From Flavobacterium sp. N2270 (GTDB taxonomy: Bacteria > Bacteroidota > Bacteroidia > Flavobacteriales > Flavobacteriaceae), in the NCBI RefSeq assembly GCF_025947225.1, contig NZ_CP110005.1, forward strand, positions 1,364,001-1,428,000: a stretch of DNA of 64,000 bases, in the 5' to 3' direction. A program made the translations under genes and the position numbers. This document shows positions 17,518 to 26,434 of the stretch, piece after piece. The notes under the pieces are model-generated. The model saw nothing but the letters and a program-made list of their open reading frames with translations, did no database searches and had not been told where the DNA came from. Within the stretch, counting starts at the first letter, position 1; every line of letters begins with the position of its first letter.

Positions 17518-18281
17518 TTATTTGTTTTTATTGATGATTTCTTCTGCTAAACTCAAATAATTAGATGCACCTTTGCTAGTTGCGTCATAATTAATAATAC
17601 TTTCTCCAAAACTTGGAGCTTCGCTTAACTTAATATTTCTTTGAATTACTGTATCAAAAACCATGTCATTAAAATGCTTTTGAACTTCTTCAACAACTTG
17701 GTTGGATAATCTTAAACGAGAATCATACATAGTTAGTAATAAACCTTCAATGTCTAATTCTGGATTGTGAATTTTTTGAACACTTTTAATAGTATTTAAA
17801 AGTTTTCCTAAACCTTCCAATGCAAAGTATTCACACTGAATAGGAATAACAACACTATCAGCGGCAGTAAGCGCATTTAGTGTTAGTAAGCCTAATGATG
17901 GAGCACAATCTATAATGATATAATCATAATCGTCTTTAATTGATTCTAATGCCTTTTTCAGCATGTACTCACGATTTTCTTTATCTACAAGTTCAATTTC
18001 AATGGCTACTAAATCAATATGAGCTGGAATAACATCAACATTAGGTGCCGAACAAGTCATAACCGCTTCTTTTGGGTATTACTATGCTCCAAAACTTGGT
18101 AACTTCCTATTTCTACACTTTCAACATCTATACCAAGACCTGAACTAGCATTTGCTTGAGGGTCTGCATCAATTAAGAGCACTTTTTTTTCTAATACACC
18201 TAGTGATGCCGCAAGATTCACAGAAGTTGTAGTCTTTCCTACACCACCTTTTTGATTCGCAATTGCTATAATTTTACCCAT
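17518..18281 (-). pseudogene. parA: Chromosome partitioning ATPase ParA, split by a one-base frameshift
   Basis: The ParA ATPase appears as two pieces. The first (18281 to 18057) has the deviant Walker A KGGVGKTT (11-18) and ends in the wrong frame after EHSNT. The second (18060 to 17518) carries DYIIIDCAPSLGLLTLNAL and the rest of the fold. Adding one base in the C-run at 18074-18076 gives [19 protein letters not shown] and a 254-residue protein, the normal ParA length. The stop and the downstream ATG overlap as ATGA, so coupled translation of two pieces is conceivable. Both halves otherwise look fully conserved, so the lesion is either very recent, regulatory, or a sequencing error. Confidence 0.9.
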
Positions 18282-18411
18282 TTGATTTTTTAAATTTTCG
18301 AATGGTAAAAATACAATTATTTATGGTTTATTCAAGTCTTATTTATTAACAAAACAAAATATGATTTTTTTGAACATCTTCATTAATTCGTATTATTTTA
18401 ATTATGAATTG

Positions 18412-18419
18412 TACTTTTG
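18412..18419 (+). promoter_or_regulatory. Probable -7 promoter element of the nucleosidase-like gene
   Basis: TACTTTTG matches TAnnTTTG and lies 16 bases before the ATG at 18436. Its position inside the longer open frame argues that the start is 18436 and not the upstream ATG at 18361. Confidence 0.5.
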
Positions 18420-18435
18420 TAACAAATCGTTTGAA

Positions 18436-18990
18436 ATGAATATTATAATCATAACACCAATGGAAATTGAACGCCAAAAAGCGTTAATTGCCATAAATAA
18501 AATATCAAATTCTAAACATAATTACCAAGTTTTTACTTCTGGAATTGGCCGTGAAAGCATGGCTAAAACCATGATGCATTTACCAGATTCTGATTGTGTA
18601 GTGTTGCTTGGTTTTGCTGCAATAGTGGGTAAAGAAGTAGAATTGCCGAAGAATTTAGGATTTGGAAATCCAATAGAAATTACAACGGCTTCTTTGTATG
18701 GTTATGAAGGTGGTTTGTTTGAAAACGGAAAACCAATTGAAACAGAAGCGAAACTTAATTTGCCAGTACTTTCTTCATTGACTTCTGACAAATTTGTGAG
18801 AACAACCAATTTAAAAATTAAAACCGTTGTAAACATGGAAGATTACACGTTCATGTTCTTAAAAAGACCTCAAGATTTTATTATTAGAATTATTTCTGAC
18901 TTTTTACCGCACGAAACTGAAATCGATTTTTTCGAGCATGTAAAACAAATCAATTTTCTACCTGCCATTCAAGCAATTGAAACGGTTTAG
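18436..18990 (+). CDS. Nucleosidase-like protein (MTA/SAH nucleosidase superfamily)
   Basis: 184 residues from the preferred start MNIIIITPMEIERQ. The N-terminal strand plus TPME, then FTSGIGRESMA and VVLLGFAAIVG, follow the purine nucleosidase/phosphorylase pattern; NMEDYTF resembles the VDMExY motif that binds ribose. It is shorter than true MTA/SAH nucleosidase (about 230), so catalytic competence is uncertain. It is divergent from parA. The frame is open upstream to 18361, but that region has the promoter box. Confidence 0.7.
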   Translation: MNIIIITPMEIERQKALIAINKISNSKHNYQVFTSGIGRESMAKTMMHLPDSDCVVLLGFAAIVGKEVELPKNLGFGNPIEITTASLYGYEGGLFENGKPIETEAKLNLPVLSSLTSDKFVRTTNLKIKTVVNMEDYTFMFLKRPQDFIIRIISDFLPHETEIDFFEHVKQINFLPAIQAIETV

Positions 18991-19030
18991 TTTTTTTAGG
19001 AGCACAAAAGTATAAGTAAAACAACAATTG

Positions 19031-19071
19031 TCCCGCTATTCGCGCTACACGGTAGCTTGCTTCTATCGGGG
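19031..19071. other. GC-richer structured noncoding element
   Basis: Local base composition is far richer in G and C than its surroundings. An outer pairing (TCCCG at 19031-19035 with CGGGG at 19067-19071) encloses an inner hairpin (GCTAC at 19044-19048 with GTAGC at 19052-19056, loop ACG). No reading frame fits. From memory, similar TCCCGCTA...ATCGGGGCT sequences recur between genes in flavobacteria; this was not searched. Confidence 0.45.
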
Positions 19072-19112
19072 CTAAAAAAGACGTTCTTCTATTACAAGAC
19101 AAACCTAGTAAT

Positions 19113-19143
19113 AAAAAAACACGAATAGATTTCGTGTTTTTTT
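19113..19143. terminator. Rho-independent terminator, works on both strands
   Basis: A 13-bp stem (seven A then CACGAA at 19113-19125; TTCGTG then seven T at 19131-19143) with loop TAGAT. It lies between the nucleosidase-like gene and the small minus-strand gene ending at 19146, so it can serve both. Confidence 0.85.
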
Positions 19144-19145
19144 AT

Positions 19146-19256
19146 TTAATCTCGCTTTGGCGAATTTTTCTTATCTCGTTTTTCTGCTTTTTTTTCTTTA
19201 GCAGTTTTTAAAGGTTCTTTTTTAGCCGTTTTCTTTGCGTCTTGACTTTTTGCCAT
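19146..19256 (-). CDS. Lysine-rich 36-residue protein
   Basis: An ATG at 19256 opens 36 codons that end in TAA. The product MAKSQDAKKTAKKEPLKTAK... is about 40% Lys/Arg with no hydrophobic residues to speak of, as in small nucleic-acid-associated or ribosome-associated proteins. A terminator follows immediately (19113-19143). Biased codons alone could produce such a frame, but a clean start, stop and terminator support a real gene. Function unknown. Confidence 0.55.
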   Translation of the reverse strand: MAKSQDAKKTAKKEPLKTAKEKKAEKRDKKNSPKRD

Positions 19257-19296
19257 AATTTCTATGTTTTAAGTAAAGATAGCTTAAATAAAACAA

Positions 19297-20424
19297 TTAA
19301 ATTTGATTTAATTTTTCTGCTGCAGCAATTAAGGTTTCATCTGTTTTTGCAAAACAAAAACGCAACATTTGTCTGTCAGTAGCATCGTTATAAAACACCG
19401 AAATTGGTATCGAAGCTACTCCGTGTTTTGTAATCAATTCTTTGGCAAAATCAACATCGTTTGCATTTGAAATTTTATTGTAATTTACTACTTGAAAGTA
19501 CGTTCCATCGCAAGGCATTAATTCAAAGCGACTGTTTTTTAATAAACTTTGGAACAAATCGCGTTTTGCTTTATACATTTTAGCAACTTCACTAAAATCA
19601 ACTACATCTAAATATTCGGCAATTGCATTTTGTGAAAAACTATTCACGCTAAATACTAAAAATTGGTGCACTTTTTTCATTTCATACATTAGTTTTTCAG
19701 GAGCAATTAAGTAGCCTACTTTCCAGCCTGTAACGTGTAACGATTTTCCAAAAGAAGAAGCTACAATTGTTCGCTCTATTAATTTTGGTCGTGTATTAAA
19801 TGAAATATGTGGATGTGAAAACGAAATATATTCGTACACTTCATCGCTTAAAATTAAAATTTGCAGATACTTTTCTAAAATGGCTTCTAAATTTTCAATT
19901 TCGCTTTCTGTCCAAATTCTACCAGTTGGATTGTGCGGATTATTAATTACAATCAGCTTTGTTTTTAAAGTAATTGCATCTTCAATAGTATTAAAATTGG
20001 GCGAATAATCATGATTTAATGAAACTCGAACAGGTTTTCCGCCAGCGACTAAAACAGAAGGTTCATAACTGTCGTAACTTGGGTCTAAAATCAACACTTC
20101 GTCACCAGCAGTTACAAATGTGTTAATTGTAGTAAAAACACCTTGCGTAGCGCCAGCAGTGATAAGCATTTCGGTACCAATATTCACTTTTCGCTGATAA
20201 TTTTTCTCTGTAAGTAATGCAATTTTCTCCATCAACGAAGGTAAACCTGCCATTGGCGTATATTGATGAATGTTTTCTCTTATTAATCGTTCAGATATTT
20301 GTAATAATCGTTCATCCACTGGAAAATTTGGAAATCCTTGCGATAAATTAATAGCTCCGTGTTCGTTTGCTAATTGCGACATTACAGAGAATATGCTGGT
20401 TGTTACTTTGGGTAATTTTGACAT
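19297..20424 (-). CDS. PLP-dependent aminotransferase, methionine/kynurenine type
   Basis: Class I/II aminotransferase of 375 residues. NLSQGFPNFP (26-35) and NNPHNPTG (161-168) are present and the PLP lysine is Lys227 in SSFGKSLHVTGWK. The closest pattern I recognise is the YbdL-like methionine aminotransferase group, which acts in methionine salvage, but substrate calls within this family are weak. It is 2 bases after umuD. Confidence 0.85.
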   Translation of the reverse strand: MSKLPKVTTSIFSVMSQLANEHGAINLSQGFPNFPVDERLLQISERLIRENIHQYTPMAGLPSLMEKIALLTEKNYQRKVNIGTEMLITAGATQGVFTTINTFVTAGDEVLILDPSYDSYEPSVLVAGGKPVRVSLNHDYSPNFNTIEDAITLKTKLIVINNPHNPTGRIWTESEIENLEAILEKYLQILILSDEVYEYISFSHPHISFNTRPKLIERTIVASSFGKSLHVTGWKVGYLIAPEKLMYEMKKVHQFLVFSVNSFSQNAIAEYLDVVDFSEVAKMYKAKRDLFQSLLKNSRFELMPCDGTYFQVVNYNKISNANDVDFAKELITKHGVASIPISVFYNDATDRQMLRFCFAKTDETLIAAAEKLNQI

Positions 20425-20426
20425 TT

Positions 20427-20861
20427 TTATACTTTTTTAACTACATAAGTTACAATTCCCCAAATGATTAGGTCATTGTCTTCGGTTACTTTTATGGATT
20501 TAAATTTTGGGTTTTCTGGTTGTAAATAAATACAATCTTCTTCTATTTTAATACGTTTAATGGTGAAATCGCCATCAATAAAACAAACCGCAATTTTATT
20601 ATCTGTTGGTTCAATACTTCGATCAATTACTAAAATATCGCCATCATCTATTCCAGCACCAATCATTGAATTTCCATTTGCTTTGGCATAAAATGTGGCG
20701 GTTTCATTTTTTACAACGAGTTGGTCAATGCTTATTTTTGTTTCGTCAAAATCAGCAGCGGGCGATGGAAAACCTGCTTTTATTCCATCAGCGATAAAAG
20801 GAATTTCTTTTGCGTTTTCCGTATCAGGAATAAAAAAAGTAAGTTCGGGTTTTAGTGACAT
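20427..20861 (-). CDS. umuD: UmuD-like S24 peptidase, DNA polymerase V subunit
   Basis: 144 residues. The self-cleavage protease fold has Ser65 in NGNSMIGAG and Lys102 in GDFTIKR, 37 residues apart as in E. coli UmuD. The likely cleavage site is Ala29-Gly30 in [14 protein letters not shown]. After RecA-stimulated cleavage such proteins assemble with UmuC for translesion synthesis. Its start overlaps the umuC end by 10 bases, so umuC comes first here, the reverse of E. coli. Confidence 0.9.
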   Translation of the reverse strand: MSLKPELTFFIPDTENAKEIPFIADGIKAGFPSPAADFDETKISIDQLVVKNETATFYAKANGNSMIGAGIDDGDILVIDRSIEPTDNKIAVCFIDGDFTIKRIKIEEDCIYLQPENPKFKSIKVTEDNDLIIWGIVTYVVKKV

Positions 20862-22120
20862 TTTATTTCAAGTAATTCTTTACTATTAGTAGTGTATCTT
20901 TTCGATAAATGATTTTGTTTCATTTTCCAAGTTTTATTTAGGTCTTGGTTACCTAATCTAATTTTGCGTTCGCCTGTTTTTTTACGAATGGTATCCATCA
21001 CTTTCATCAACTTCTCGTGTTTTGGATTTTCTTCTTCAAACAAGTGAAACTGTTTTTCTTCTTGCGGAATAATTTCGGTTAAAATTATTCCGGCTTTATT
21101 GTAAATTTCACCTTCTTCAAACACATTTTTCAACATCTTAATAGCCGTTTGACTCAATGTTAATGCCGATTGGCTTGCAAAAGGTAAATGTGTAAATGTT
21201 GTATAATTATAACGATTACTACTGGTTTGGTATTGATTTTTTCGAATATATAAAACAATTCCGTAACAACACGAATTTTGCTTTCGTAATTTTTCAGAAG
21301 CCACTGTAGCAAAAGTAGAAACGCGTTCTTTCATTTCTTCAAACGTACTTACCGATTTTTCAAAGGTTCGTGTAACCGCAATACTTTTTTTGGCAGAAGG
21401 TTGTTCGTCTAATTGCAAAACCGATTTTCCTTGCAGTTCCATTTGTAAGCGCAAACCTAAAACACCCATGCAATTTTTTATAAAAGCGGTGTTGTGCGCT
21501 AATGTAAAATCATAAGCCGTGTGAATGTTTTTTGCTTTCATTTTTTTTGACAAACGAAAACCAATTCCCCAAACATCTTCAATTTTGGTCCATTTTAAGG
21601 CTTTAGTTCTTTTTTCATCGGTGTCAATTACATAAACTCCGGCAGTGCGTTCTTTGAATTTTTTAGCAATTCTATTGGCAATTTTAGACAATGCTTTTGT
21701 TTCGCCAAAACCAACACAAACGGGAATTCCTATCCATTTTTGAATGCGTTTTTTTATTTGAATACCATAATCATTATAATCGTCTATTTTTACCTTTTTA
21801 AAGTTTAGAAAAGCTTCATCAATGCTGTAATTTTCAATATCTGGTGTAAAATCTTGAAGCGTTTTCATAACGCGATTACTCAAGTCGCCATACAACGCAT
21901 AATTGGAAGAAAAAACTTTTATATTATGTTGTTTGATGAGGTCTTTGTATTGGAATTCAGGTGCTCCCATAGGAATGCCAAGCGCTTTTGCTTCCTCGCT
22001 TCTCGAAATAACACAACCGTCGTTATTAGAAAGGACAACTACTGGTTTGTTTTGTAATTGAGGTTGAAAAACACGCTCACAAGACACGTAAAAGTTATTA
22101 CAATCGACTAATGCAAACAT
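20852..22120 (-). CDS. umuC: Y-family DNA polymerase V catalytic subunit UmuC
   Basis: 422 residues. Catalytic acidic residues are visible at Asp6 ([14 protein letters not shown]) and Asp101-Glu102 ([10 protein letters not shown]). The finger and little-finger domains follow, and the C-terminal part ends in [15 protein letters not shown], typical of UmuC. It bypasses DNA lesions. No SOS operator could be identified with confidence upstream. umuD overlaps its 3' end. Confidence 0.94.
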   Translation of the reverse strand: MFALVDCNNFYVSCERVFQPQLQNKPVVVLSNNDGCVISRSEEAKALGIPMGAPEFQYKDLIKQHNIKVFSSNYALYGDLSNRVMKTLQDFTPDIENYSIDEAFLNFKKVKIDDYNDYGIQIKKRIQKWIGIPVCVGFGETKALSKIANRIAKKFKERTAGVYVIDTDEKRTKALKWTKIEDVWGIGFRLSKKMKAKNIHTAYDFTLAHNTAFIKNCMGVLGLRLQMELQGKSVLQLDEQPSAKKSIAVTRTFEKSVSTFEEMKERVSTFATVASEKLRKQNSCCYGIVLYIRKNQYQTSSNRYNYTTFTHLPFASQSALTLSQTAIKMLKNVFEEGEIYNKAGIILTEIIPQEEKQFHLFEEENPKHEKLMKVMDTIRKKTGERKIRLGNQDLNKTWKMKQNHLSKRYTTNSKELLEIKCH

Positions 22121-22185
22121 ACTGCAAAGATAAAATATAATTTGCTTGGTCTTTTTGAGGTTGGGATTTAATTGTGAACAAAAGT

Positions 22186-22222
22186 AAACACCTGACAGGT
22201 TTCAAAAACCTGTCAGGTGTTT
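22186..22222. repeat. REP-like palindrome, left of the RAYT gene
   Basis: A perfect 17-bp inverted repeat (22186-22202 with 22206-22222, loop CAA) whose core is ACACCTGACAGGTTT. It starts 5 bases beyond the transposase stop codon. The same core recurs at 22850-22885. Confidence 0.9.
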
Positions 22223-22227
22223 ATTTG

Positions 22228-22803
22228 TTATGCTCCAAGTATGGTATCTATAGCGAGGCAACCATTTTTTACTTGATGTGCATATTTAAAATTTTCAGCA
22301 CCTCCAAAAAGTTCTAAAATTTCATTTCTTTTGATTTTAGTTGGTTTACTAGACAGACAGCTTAAATAAGAACTCCATGGATATTCTAACGGATGATCGC
22401 AAATATTGTGGTGAACCGGATTGTTATGTATGTAAGCCACTACATTTTGAAAATAGTTGTCAAAATTTATTTGTTTCCTTCTAAAAGGTCTTTCAAATAA
22501 TGCTCCATGACGATTATAGCTTTTGTTAAATGCTTTAGTATATGCATTAAATAAGTTTGAAAAGGATTGTGATGGTGAAATTTTCTTATCGTTTCTTATT
22601 TCATCAATACTTTTTATTCTGACAAGAAAGTGGAAATGATTTTTCATTAAGCACCAAGCATAGGTTTCAGCTATAGGATTAATGTGTCTTTCGTAAAGTT
22701 GAAGGAAATATTCATAGTTTTTATTTTCTTTAAAAAGAATATCACTATTAATTCCACGGTTGTAAATATGATAGTAACTACCATGCTCTAAGGCTTGTAT
22801 CAT
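22228..22803 (-). CDS. REP-associated tyrosine transposase (IS200/Y1 type)
   Basis: 191 residues from the ATG at 22803 (MIQALEHGSYYHIYNRG). The HUH motif is His56-Phe-His58 (NHFHFLV) and the likely catalytic tyrosine is Tyr88 in FSNLFNAYTKAFNK. The C-terminus has HNNPVHHNICDHPLEYPWSS, typical of RAYTs. The frame is open to an ATG at 22854, but that lies in the palindrome, and a TATATTTG box (22829-22836) sits between the two, so the shorter start is preferred. The enzyme nicks and joins single-stranded REP hairpins. Confidence 0.9.
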   Translation of the reverse strand: MIQALEHGSYYHIYNRGINSDILFKENKNYEYFLQLYERHINPIAETYAWCLMKNHFHFLVRIKSIDEIRNDKKISPSQSFSNLFNAYTKAFNKSYNRHGALFERPFRRKQINFDNYFQNVVAYIHNNPVHHNICDHPLEYPWSSYLSCLSSKPTKIKRNEILELFGGAENFKYAHQVKNGCLAIDTILGA

Positions 22804-22828
22804 TTTTATTGGCTTATAAATATAAAGC

Positions 22829-22836
22829 CAAATATA
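22829..22836 (-). promoter_or_regulatory. Probable -7 promoter element of the RAYT gene
   Basis: The minus-strand sequence TATATTTG matches TAnnTTTG and lies 25 bases before the preferred ATG at 22803. Confidence 0.45.
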
Positions 22837-22849
22837 TAAAATTTTTTCA

Positions 22850-22885
22850 TACACCTGACAGGTTTTTGAAAACCTGTCAGGTGTA
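22850..22885. repeat. REP-like palindrome, right of the RAYT gene
   Basis: A perfect 17-bp inverted repeat (22850-22866 with 22869-22885, loop TG), same core as 22186-22222. It lies 9 bases after the mutase stop and may also act as a weak transcription barrier. Confidence 0.9.
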
Positions 22886-22894
22886 TTTTTGTGG

Positions 22895-25036
22895 TTAATC
22901 TTCTAATAAAACCTCTAAAATAGTAATGGCAGCTTCACTAATTTTGGTTCCTGGACCAAAAACGGCAACTGCGCCAGCATCGAAAAGGAATTGGTAATCT
23001 TGCGATGGAATAACACCACCAACAATAACCATAATATCTTCTCTTCCGTATTTTTTTAATTCTTCAATTACTTGAGGAACCAATGTTTTGTGTCCGGCTG
23101 CTAATGAAGAAACGCCTAAAATGTGCACGTCGTTTTCCACAGCTTGTTTTGCTGCTTCAGCAGGCGTTTGAAATAACGGACCAATATCTACGTCAAATCC
23201 AACATCGGCATAACCTGTTGCTACTACTTTGGCTCCACGATCATGTCCGTCTTGCCCCATTTTAGCAATCATAATACGAGGACGACGACCATCTTTCTTC
23301 GCGAAAGCGTCGGCTAATTGTTTTGCTTTTTCAAAACTTTCATCGTTTTTAATTTCTTTACTGTACACGCCGCTAAAACTTCTAATTTGTGCTTTATATC
23401 TTCCGAATACTTCTTCTAAAGCATCGCTAATTTCACCTAAAGTTGCTCTGTTTCGAGCTGCTTCTACTGCTAAAGATAGTAAATTATCCTTACCTGTTTT
23501 TGCAGCTTCTGTTAATTTAGCTAACGAAGCTTTTACTTTTTCGGTATTTCTTTCACTTTTAATTTTTGCCAATAACTCTAATTGTTGCTTGCGCACCATT
23601 TGATTGTCTACATCCAAAATATGCAATGGATCTTCTTTTTCTAAACGGTATTTGTTTACACCCACAATAATATCTTGTGTACTGTCAATACGCGCTTGTT
23701 TACGCGCAGCAGCTTCTTCAATACGTAATTTGGGAATACCAGCATCAATTGCTTTGGTCATTCCGCCAAGTGCTTCTACTTCTTCAATTAAAGCCCAAGC
23801 TTTCTCTGCAATTTCGGCAGTTAAACTTTCTACATAATAACTTCCTGCCCAAGGATCAACCGTTTTTGTAATCTTAGTTTCTTCTTGCAAGAAAATTTGT
23901 GTGTTACGAGCAATACGCGCCGAAAAATCGGTTGGTAAAGCAATCGCTTCATCCAATGCATTTGTGTGTAACGATTGTGTTCCACCAAAAGCCGCCGCCG
24001 CCGCTTCAATTGTTGTTCTCGCTACATTATTGAAAGGATCTTGTTCGGTTAAACTCCAACCTGAAGTTTGACAATGTGTTCTTAAGGCTAAGGATTTATC
24101 GTCTTTTGGATTAAATTGACTCACTAATTTTGCCCAAATCATTCTACCAGCACGCATTTTAGCGATTTCCATAAAATGATTCATTCCAATTGCCCAGAAA
24201 AACGAAAGACGAGGAGCAAATGTATCAATATCCATTCCGGCAGCTAAACCGGTACGAATGTACTCTAAACCGTCTGCTAAAGTATAGGCCAATTCAATAT
24301 CGGCAGTTGCACCAGCTTCTTGCATGTGGTAACCCGAAATTGAAATAGAGTTGAATTTTGGCATGTTTTTACTCGTATATTCGAAAATATCGGCAATAAT
24401 TTTCATAGAAGGAGTAGGAGGATAGATGTACGTGTTTCTAACCATAAACTCCTTTAAAATATCATTTTGTATGGTTCCAGAAAGTAATTTTGGATCGACA
24501 CCTTGTTCTTCTGCTGCGACTATATAAAAAGCCATAATAGGTAAAACGGCACCGTTCATGGTCATTGAAACCGACATTTCTCCTAATGGAATTTGATCGA
24601 AAAGAATTTTCATATCTTCTACAGAATCAATGGCAACACCTGCTTTTCCAACATCACCTACAACGCGTTCATGATCTGAATCGTAGCCTCTGTGAGTTGC
24701 TAAGTCAAATGCAACAGAAAGTCCTTTTTGCCCAGCGGCTAAATTTCTTCTGTAAAAAGCATTACTTTCTTCTGCGGTTGAAAATCCTGCATATTGACGA
24801 ACTGTCCATGGACGACGAACGTACATTGTAGAGTAGGGTCCACGTAAATTAGGTGCAAAACCTGCAGCAAAACCAATATGCTCTAAGTTTTCTATATCTT
24901 CTTTAGAGTAGTTTGATTTTACTTCAATTCCTTCAGCAGTTAGAAAGTTTTGTTGCATCTCGTCTCCGCTCGATGTGACAACTTCTGACTTCTGACTTCT
25001 AACTTCTAACTTTAAATGTTGTATGTCTTTTCTCAT
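22895..25036 (-). CDS. mutB: Methylmalonyl-CoA mutase, large (catalytic) subunit
   Basis: Adenosylcobalamin enzyme that interconverts methylmalonyl-CoA and succinyl-CoA. 713 residues: a TIM-barrel substrate domain (from about 55, [21 protein letters not shown]) and a C-terminal B12 domain with the lower ligand His598 in [20 protein letters not shown]. Residues 8-27 are not part of the family: they are encoded by a heptad DNA repeat (24981-25015) and a small dyad (24955-24979). ATG at 24958 is an alternative start. It follows the small subunit gene by 3 bases. MeaB, its GTPase chaperone, is encoded at 61.8 kb. Confidence 0.96.
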   Translation of the reverse strand: MRKDIQHLKLEVRSQKSEVVTSSGDEMQQNFLTAEGIEVKSNYSKEDIENLEHIGFAAGFAPNLRGPYSTMYVRRPWTVRQYAGFSTAEESNAFYRRNLAAGQKGLSVAFDLATHRGYDSDHERVVGDVGKAGVAIDSVEDMKILFDQIPLGEMSVSMTMNGAVLPIMAFYIVAAEEQGVDPKLLSGTIQNDILKEFMVRNTYIYPPTPSMKIIADIFEYTSKNMPKFNSISISGYHMQEAGATADIELAYTLADGLEYIRTGLAAGMDIDTFAPRLSFFWAIGMNHFMEIAKMRAGRMIWAKLVSQFNPKDDKSLALRTHCQTSGWSLTEQDPFNNVARTTIEAAAAAFGGTQSLHTNALDEAIALPTDFSARIARNTQIFLQEETKITKTVDPWAGSYYVESLTAEIAEKAWALIEEVEALGGMTKAIDAGIPKLRIEEAAARKQARIDSTQDIIVGVNKYRLEKEDPLHILDVDNQMVRKQQLELLAKIKSERNTEKVKASLAKLTEAAKTGKDNLLSLAVEAARNRATLGEISDALEEVFGRYKAQIRSFSGVYSKEIKNDESFEKAKQLADAFAKKDGRRPRIMIAKMGQDGHDRGAKVVATGYADVGFDVDIGPLFQTPAEAAKQAVENDVHILGVSSLAAGHKTLVPQVIEELKKYGREDIMVIVGGVIPSQDYQFLFDAGAVAVFGPGTKISEAAITILEVLLED
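24955..25015. repeat. Heptad repeat plus short dyad inside the mutase N-terminus
   Basis: On the plus strand the 7-mers ACTTCTG, ACTTCTG, ACTTCTA, ACTTCTA, ACTTTAA follow each other at 24981-25015. Next to them, 24955-24979 has an imperfect dyad (CATCTCG ... CTCGATG). Together they encode residues 8-27, which include [11 protein letters not shown]. From memory both sequence types are common between genes in Bacteroidota; not searched. Confidence 0.75.
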
Positions 25037-25039
25037 GGC

Positions 25040-26410
25040 TTATTCTTCTTGAGATAAACGTTCTTGTTCTATCTTTTCGGCTAAACGTTTTTCGATAATA
25101 GGCGTAATTAACGTTTTTCGAGGATTGGTTTTTACAAAAGGGAACAATTCTAAATCGTGTTTCATTTTGTCGTTTTTGTTAGGATATTTATTGGTTCCTA
25201 GTAAAACTTCTTTTCCAGAATCAAACAATTCTTGCTCTTTTTGAGCACTTTCGTTAATTTTTCGTTGTATTGTTCCTTCAATTAATAAAGTGATTAAACC
25301 CCCTTTTGATTCAATCTTCTTAAATAAGTCTAATGCTTTTTCAGCTAATTGATTGGTAAGTATTTCAATATAATAAGCTCCATCTGCCGGATTATCTACT
25401 TTATCGAAATAACTTTCGTTTTTTAATACTAACAATTGGTTGCGAGAAATTCTGTCACCAAATTCATTTGTTTTATGATACAAAACATCATAAGGCAAGT
25501 TAGAAATAGTATTTGCTCCTCCTAAAATGGCACTCATGCATTCAGTTGTAGTTCGCAACATGTTTACGTTATAATCGTAAAGTGTTTTATTTCTTTTCGT
25601 TGGAGTTGCTACAATATGGCAATCGAAATTATGATTATATTCGGTAGCTAAAGTGTTGAATAATATACGTAAAGCTCTTAGTTTGGCAATTTCGAAGAAA
25701 TAATTAGTTCCTACAGCTACTTCTATAGTGATAGGTTTTTTTATTTCTTTTATTCGGTTGAAATATTCGTTAACGTGTGCTAGTGTATATGCTAATTGTT
25801 GCGTCATATTTGCACCAGCGTTTTGGTAGATATTCGAATGAATAGAAATACTTGAAGCTACATTTAAATCGTTAATTTTATTTAAGATTTCAAAGTCTTG
25901 ATCTAAATTTTTAAACCAATTTCCATCTTTTGCTAATTGGCCAATTGGATCTGTTTGAAGAAATACTGTTGCGTTTTTCTCTTTTGAAAAGTTAGCTATT
26001 TTTTGAATAAAACCTAATGAAAGAAACTTTAAATCGAAAAAGTAAGAAGTGTTTTTATTTGGTAAATTATTCATTAAGTCTTCTATACTAATGTTCTCAT
26101 TTTCTATTGTAAAACGAATAGATTCTGCACCTCTTTCAATAGCATTTTTTGCTTTTTTATTTGATTTTTCAACATCAAAAACAAAAATGTCCTGTAAAAT
26201 TTTAAAGTTTGATACGTTAGTTTTTATATTGATTGTGTTTTCCAATTCATCTTGATGGTAAAAAGGCTTAACTTTTATTCCTTCAAGACTTTCCCAAACT
26301 AACGTATCATTATAGTCGGCTCCTTTTAATTCAAATTGAATTTTTTGTTTCCATTCTTTCGAAGAAACAGCTTCAAATTCATTAAATAATTGGTTTTTAT
26401 TATCTAGCAC
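25040..26410 (-). CDS. mutA: Methylmalonyl-CoA mutase, small subunit
   Basis: 456 residues with the TIM-barrel half of the mutase fold but no B12 domain; in two-subunit mutases it stabilises the catalytic partner. Recognisable segments are FELKGADYNDTLVWESLEG and the later PADGAYYIEILTNQLAEKA. The start is GTG at 26410; an in-frame TAA lies five codons upstream and no ATG is nearby, so GTG is well supported. It is 3 bases before mutB. Confidence 0.93.
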   Translation of the reverse strand: MLDNKNQLFNEFEAVSSKEWKQKIQFELKGADYNDTLVWESLEGIKVKPFYHQDELENTINIKTNVSNFKILQDIFVFDVEKSNKKAKNAIERGAESIRFTIENENISIEDLMNNLPNKNTSYFFDLKFLSLGFIQKIANFSKEKNATVFLQTDPIGQLAKDGNWFKNLDQDFEILNKINDLNVASSISIHSNIYQNAGANMTQQLAYTLAHVNEYFNRIKEIKKPITIEVAVGTNYFFEIAKLRALRILFNTLATEYNHNFDCHIVATPTKRNKTLYDYNVNMLRTTTECMSAILGGANTISNLPYDVLYHKTNEFGDRISRNQLLVLKNESYFDKVDNPADGAYYIEILTNQLAEKALDLFKKIESKGGLITLLIEGTIQRKINESAQKEQELFDSGKEVLLGTNKYPNKNDKMKHDLELFPFVKTNPRKTLITPIIEKRLAEKIEQERLSQEE

Positions 26411-26434
26411 GGGTTTACAATTTTAGTATTAAAA

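Larger units (their letters stand above)
22186..22885. mobile_element. RAYT transposase gene with two flanking REP palindromes
   Basis: A Y1 transposase gene lies between two long palindromes sharing the core ACACCTGACAGGTTT and its complement. This is the layout of REP-associated tyrosine transposase units. The element lies between umuC and the mutase gene and interrupts neither. Confidence 0.8.

Noticed and set aside
18361..18435. A longer N-terminus for the nucleosidase-like protein
   Set aside because: The extra 25 residues overlap a TAnnTTTG promoter box and precede the family's normal start.
22186..22885. The two palindromes as a CRISPR-like array
   Set aside because: Only two copies, 660 bases apart, with a transposase gene between; no spacers and no cas genes.
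23229..23603. A 124-codon open frame antisense to the mutase
   Set aside because: It is the reverse shadow of a well-conserved enzyme, has no promoter and its composition follows the codons of the sense gene.
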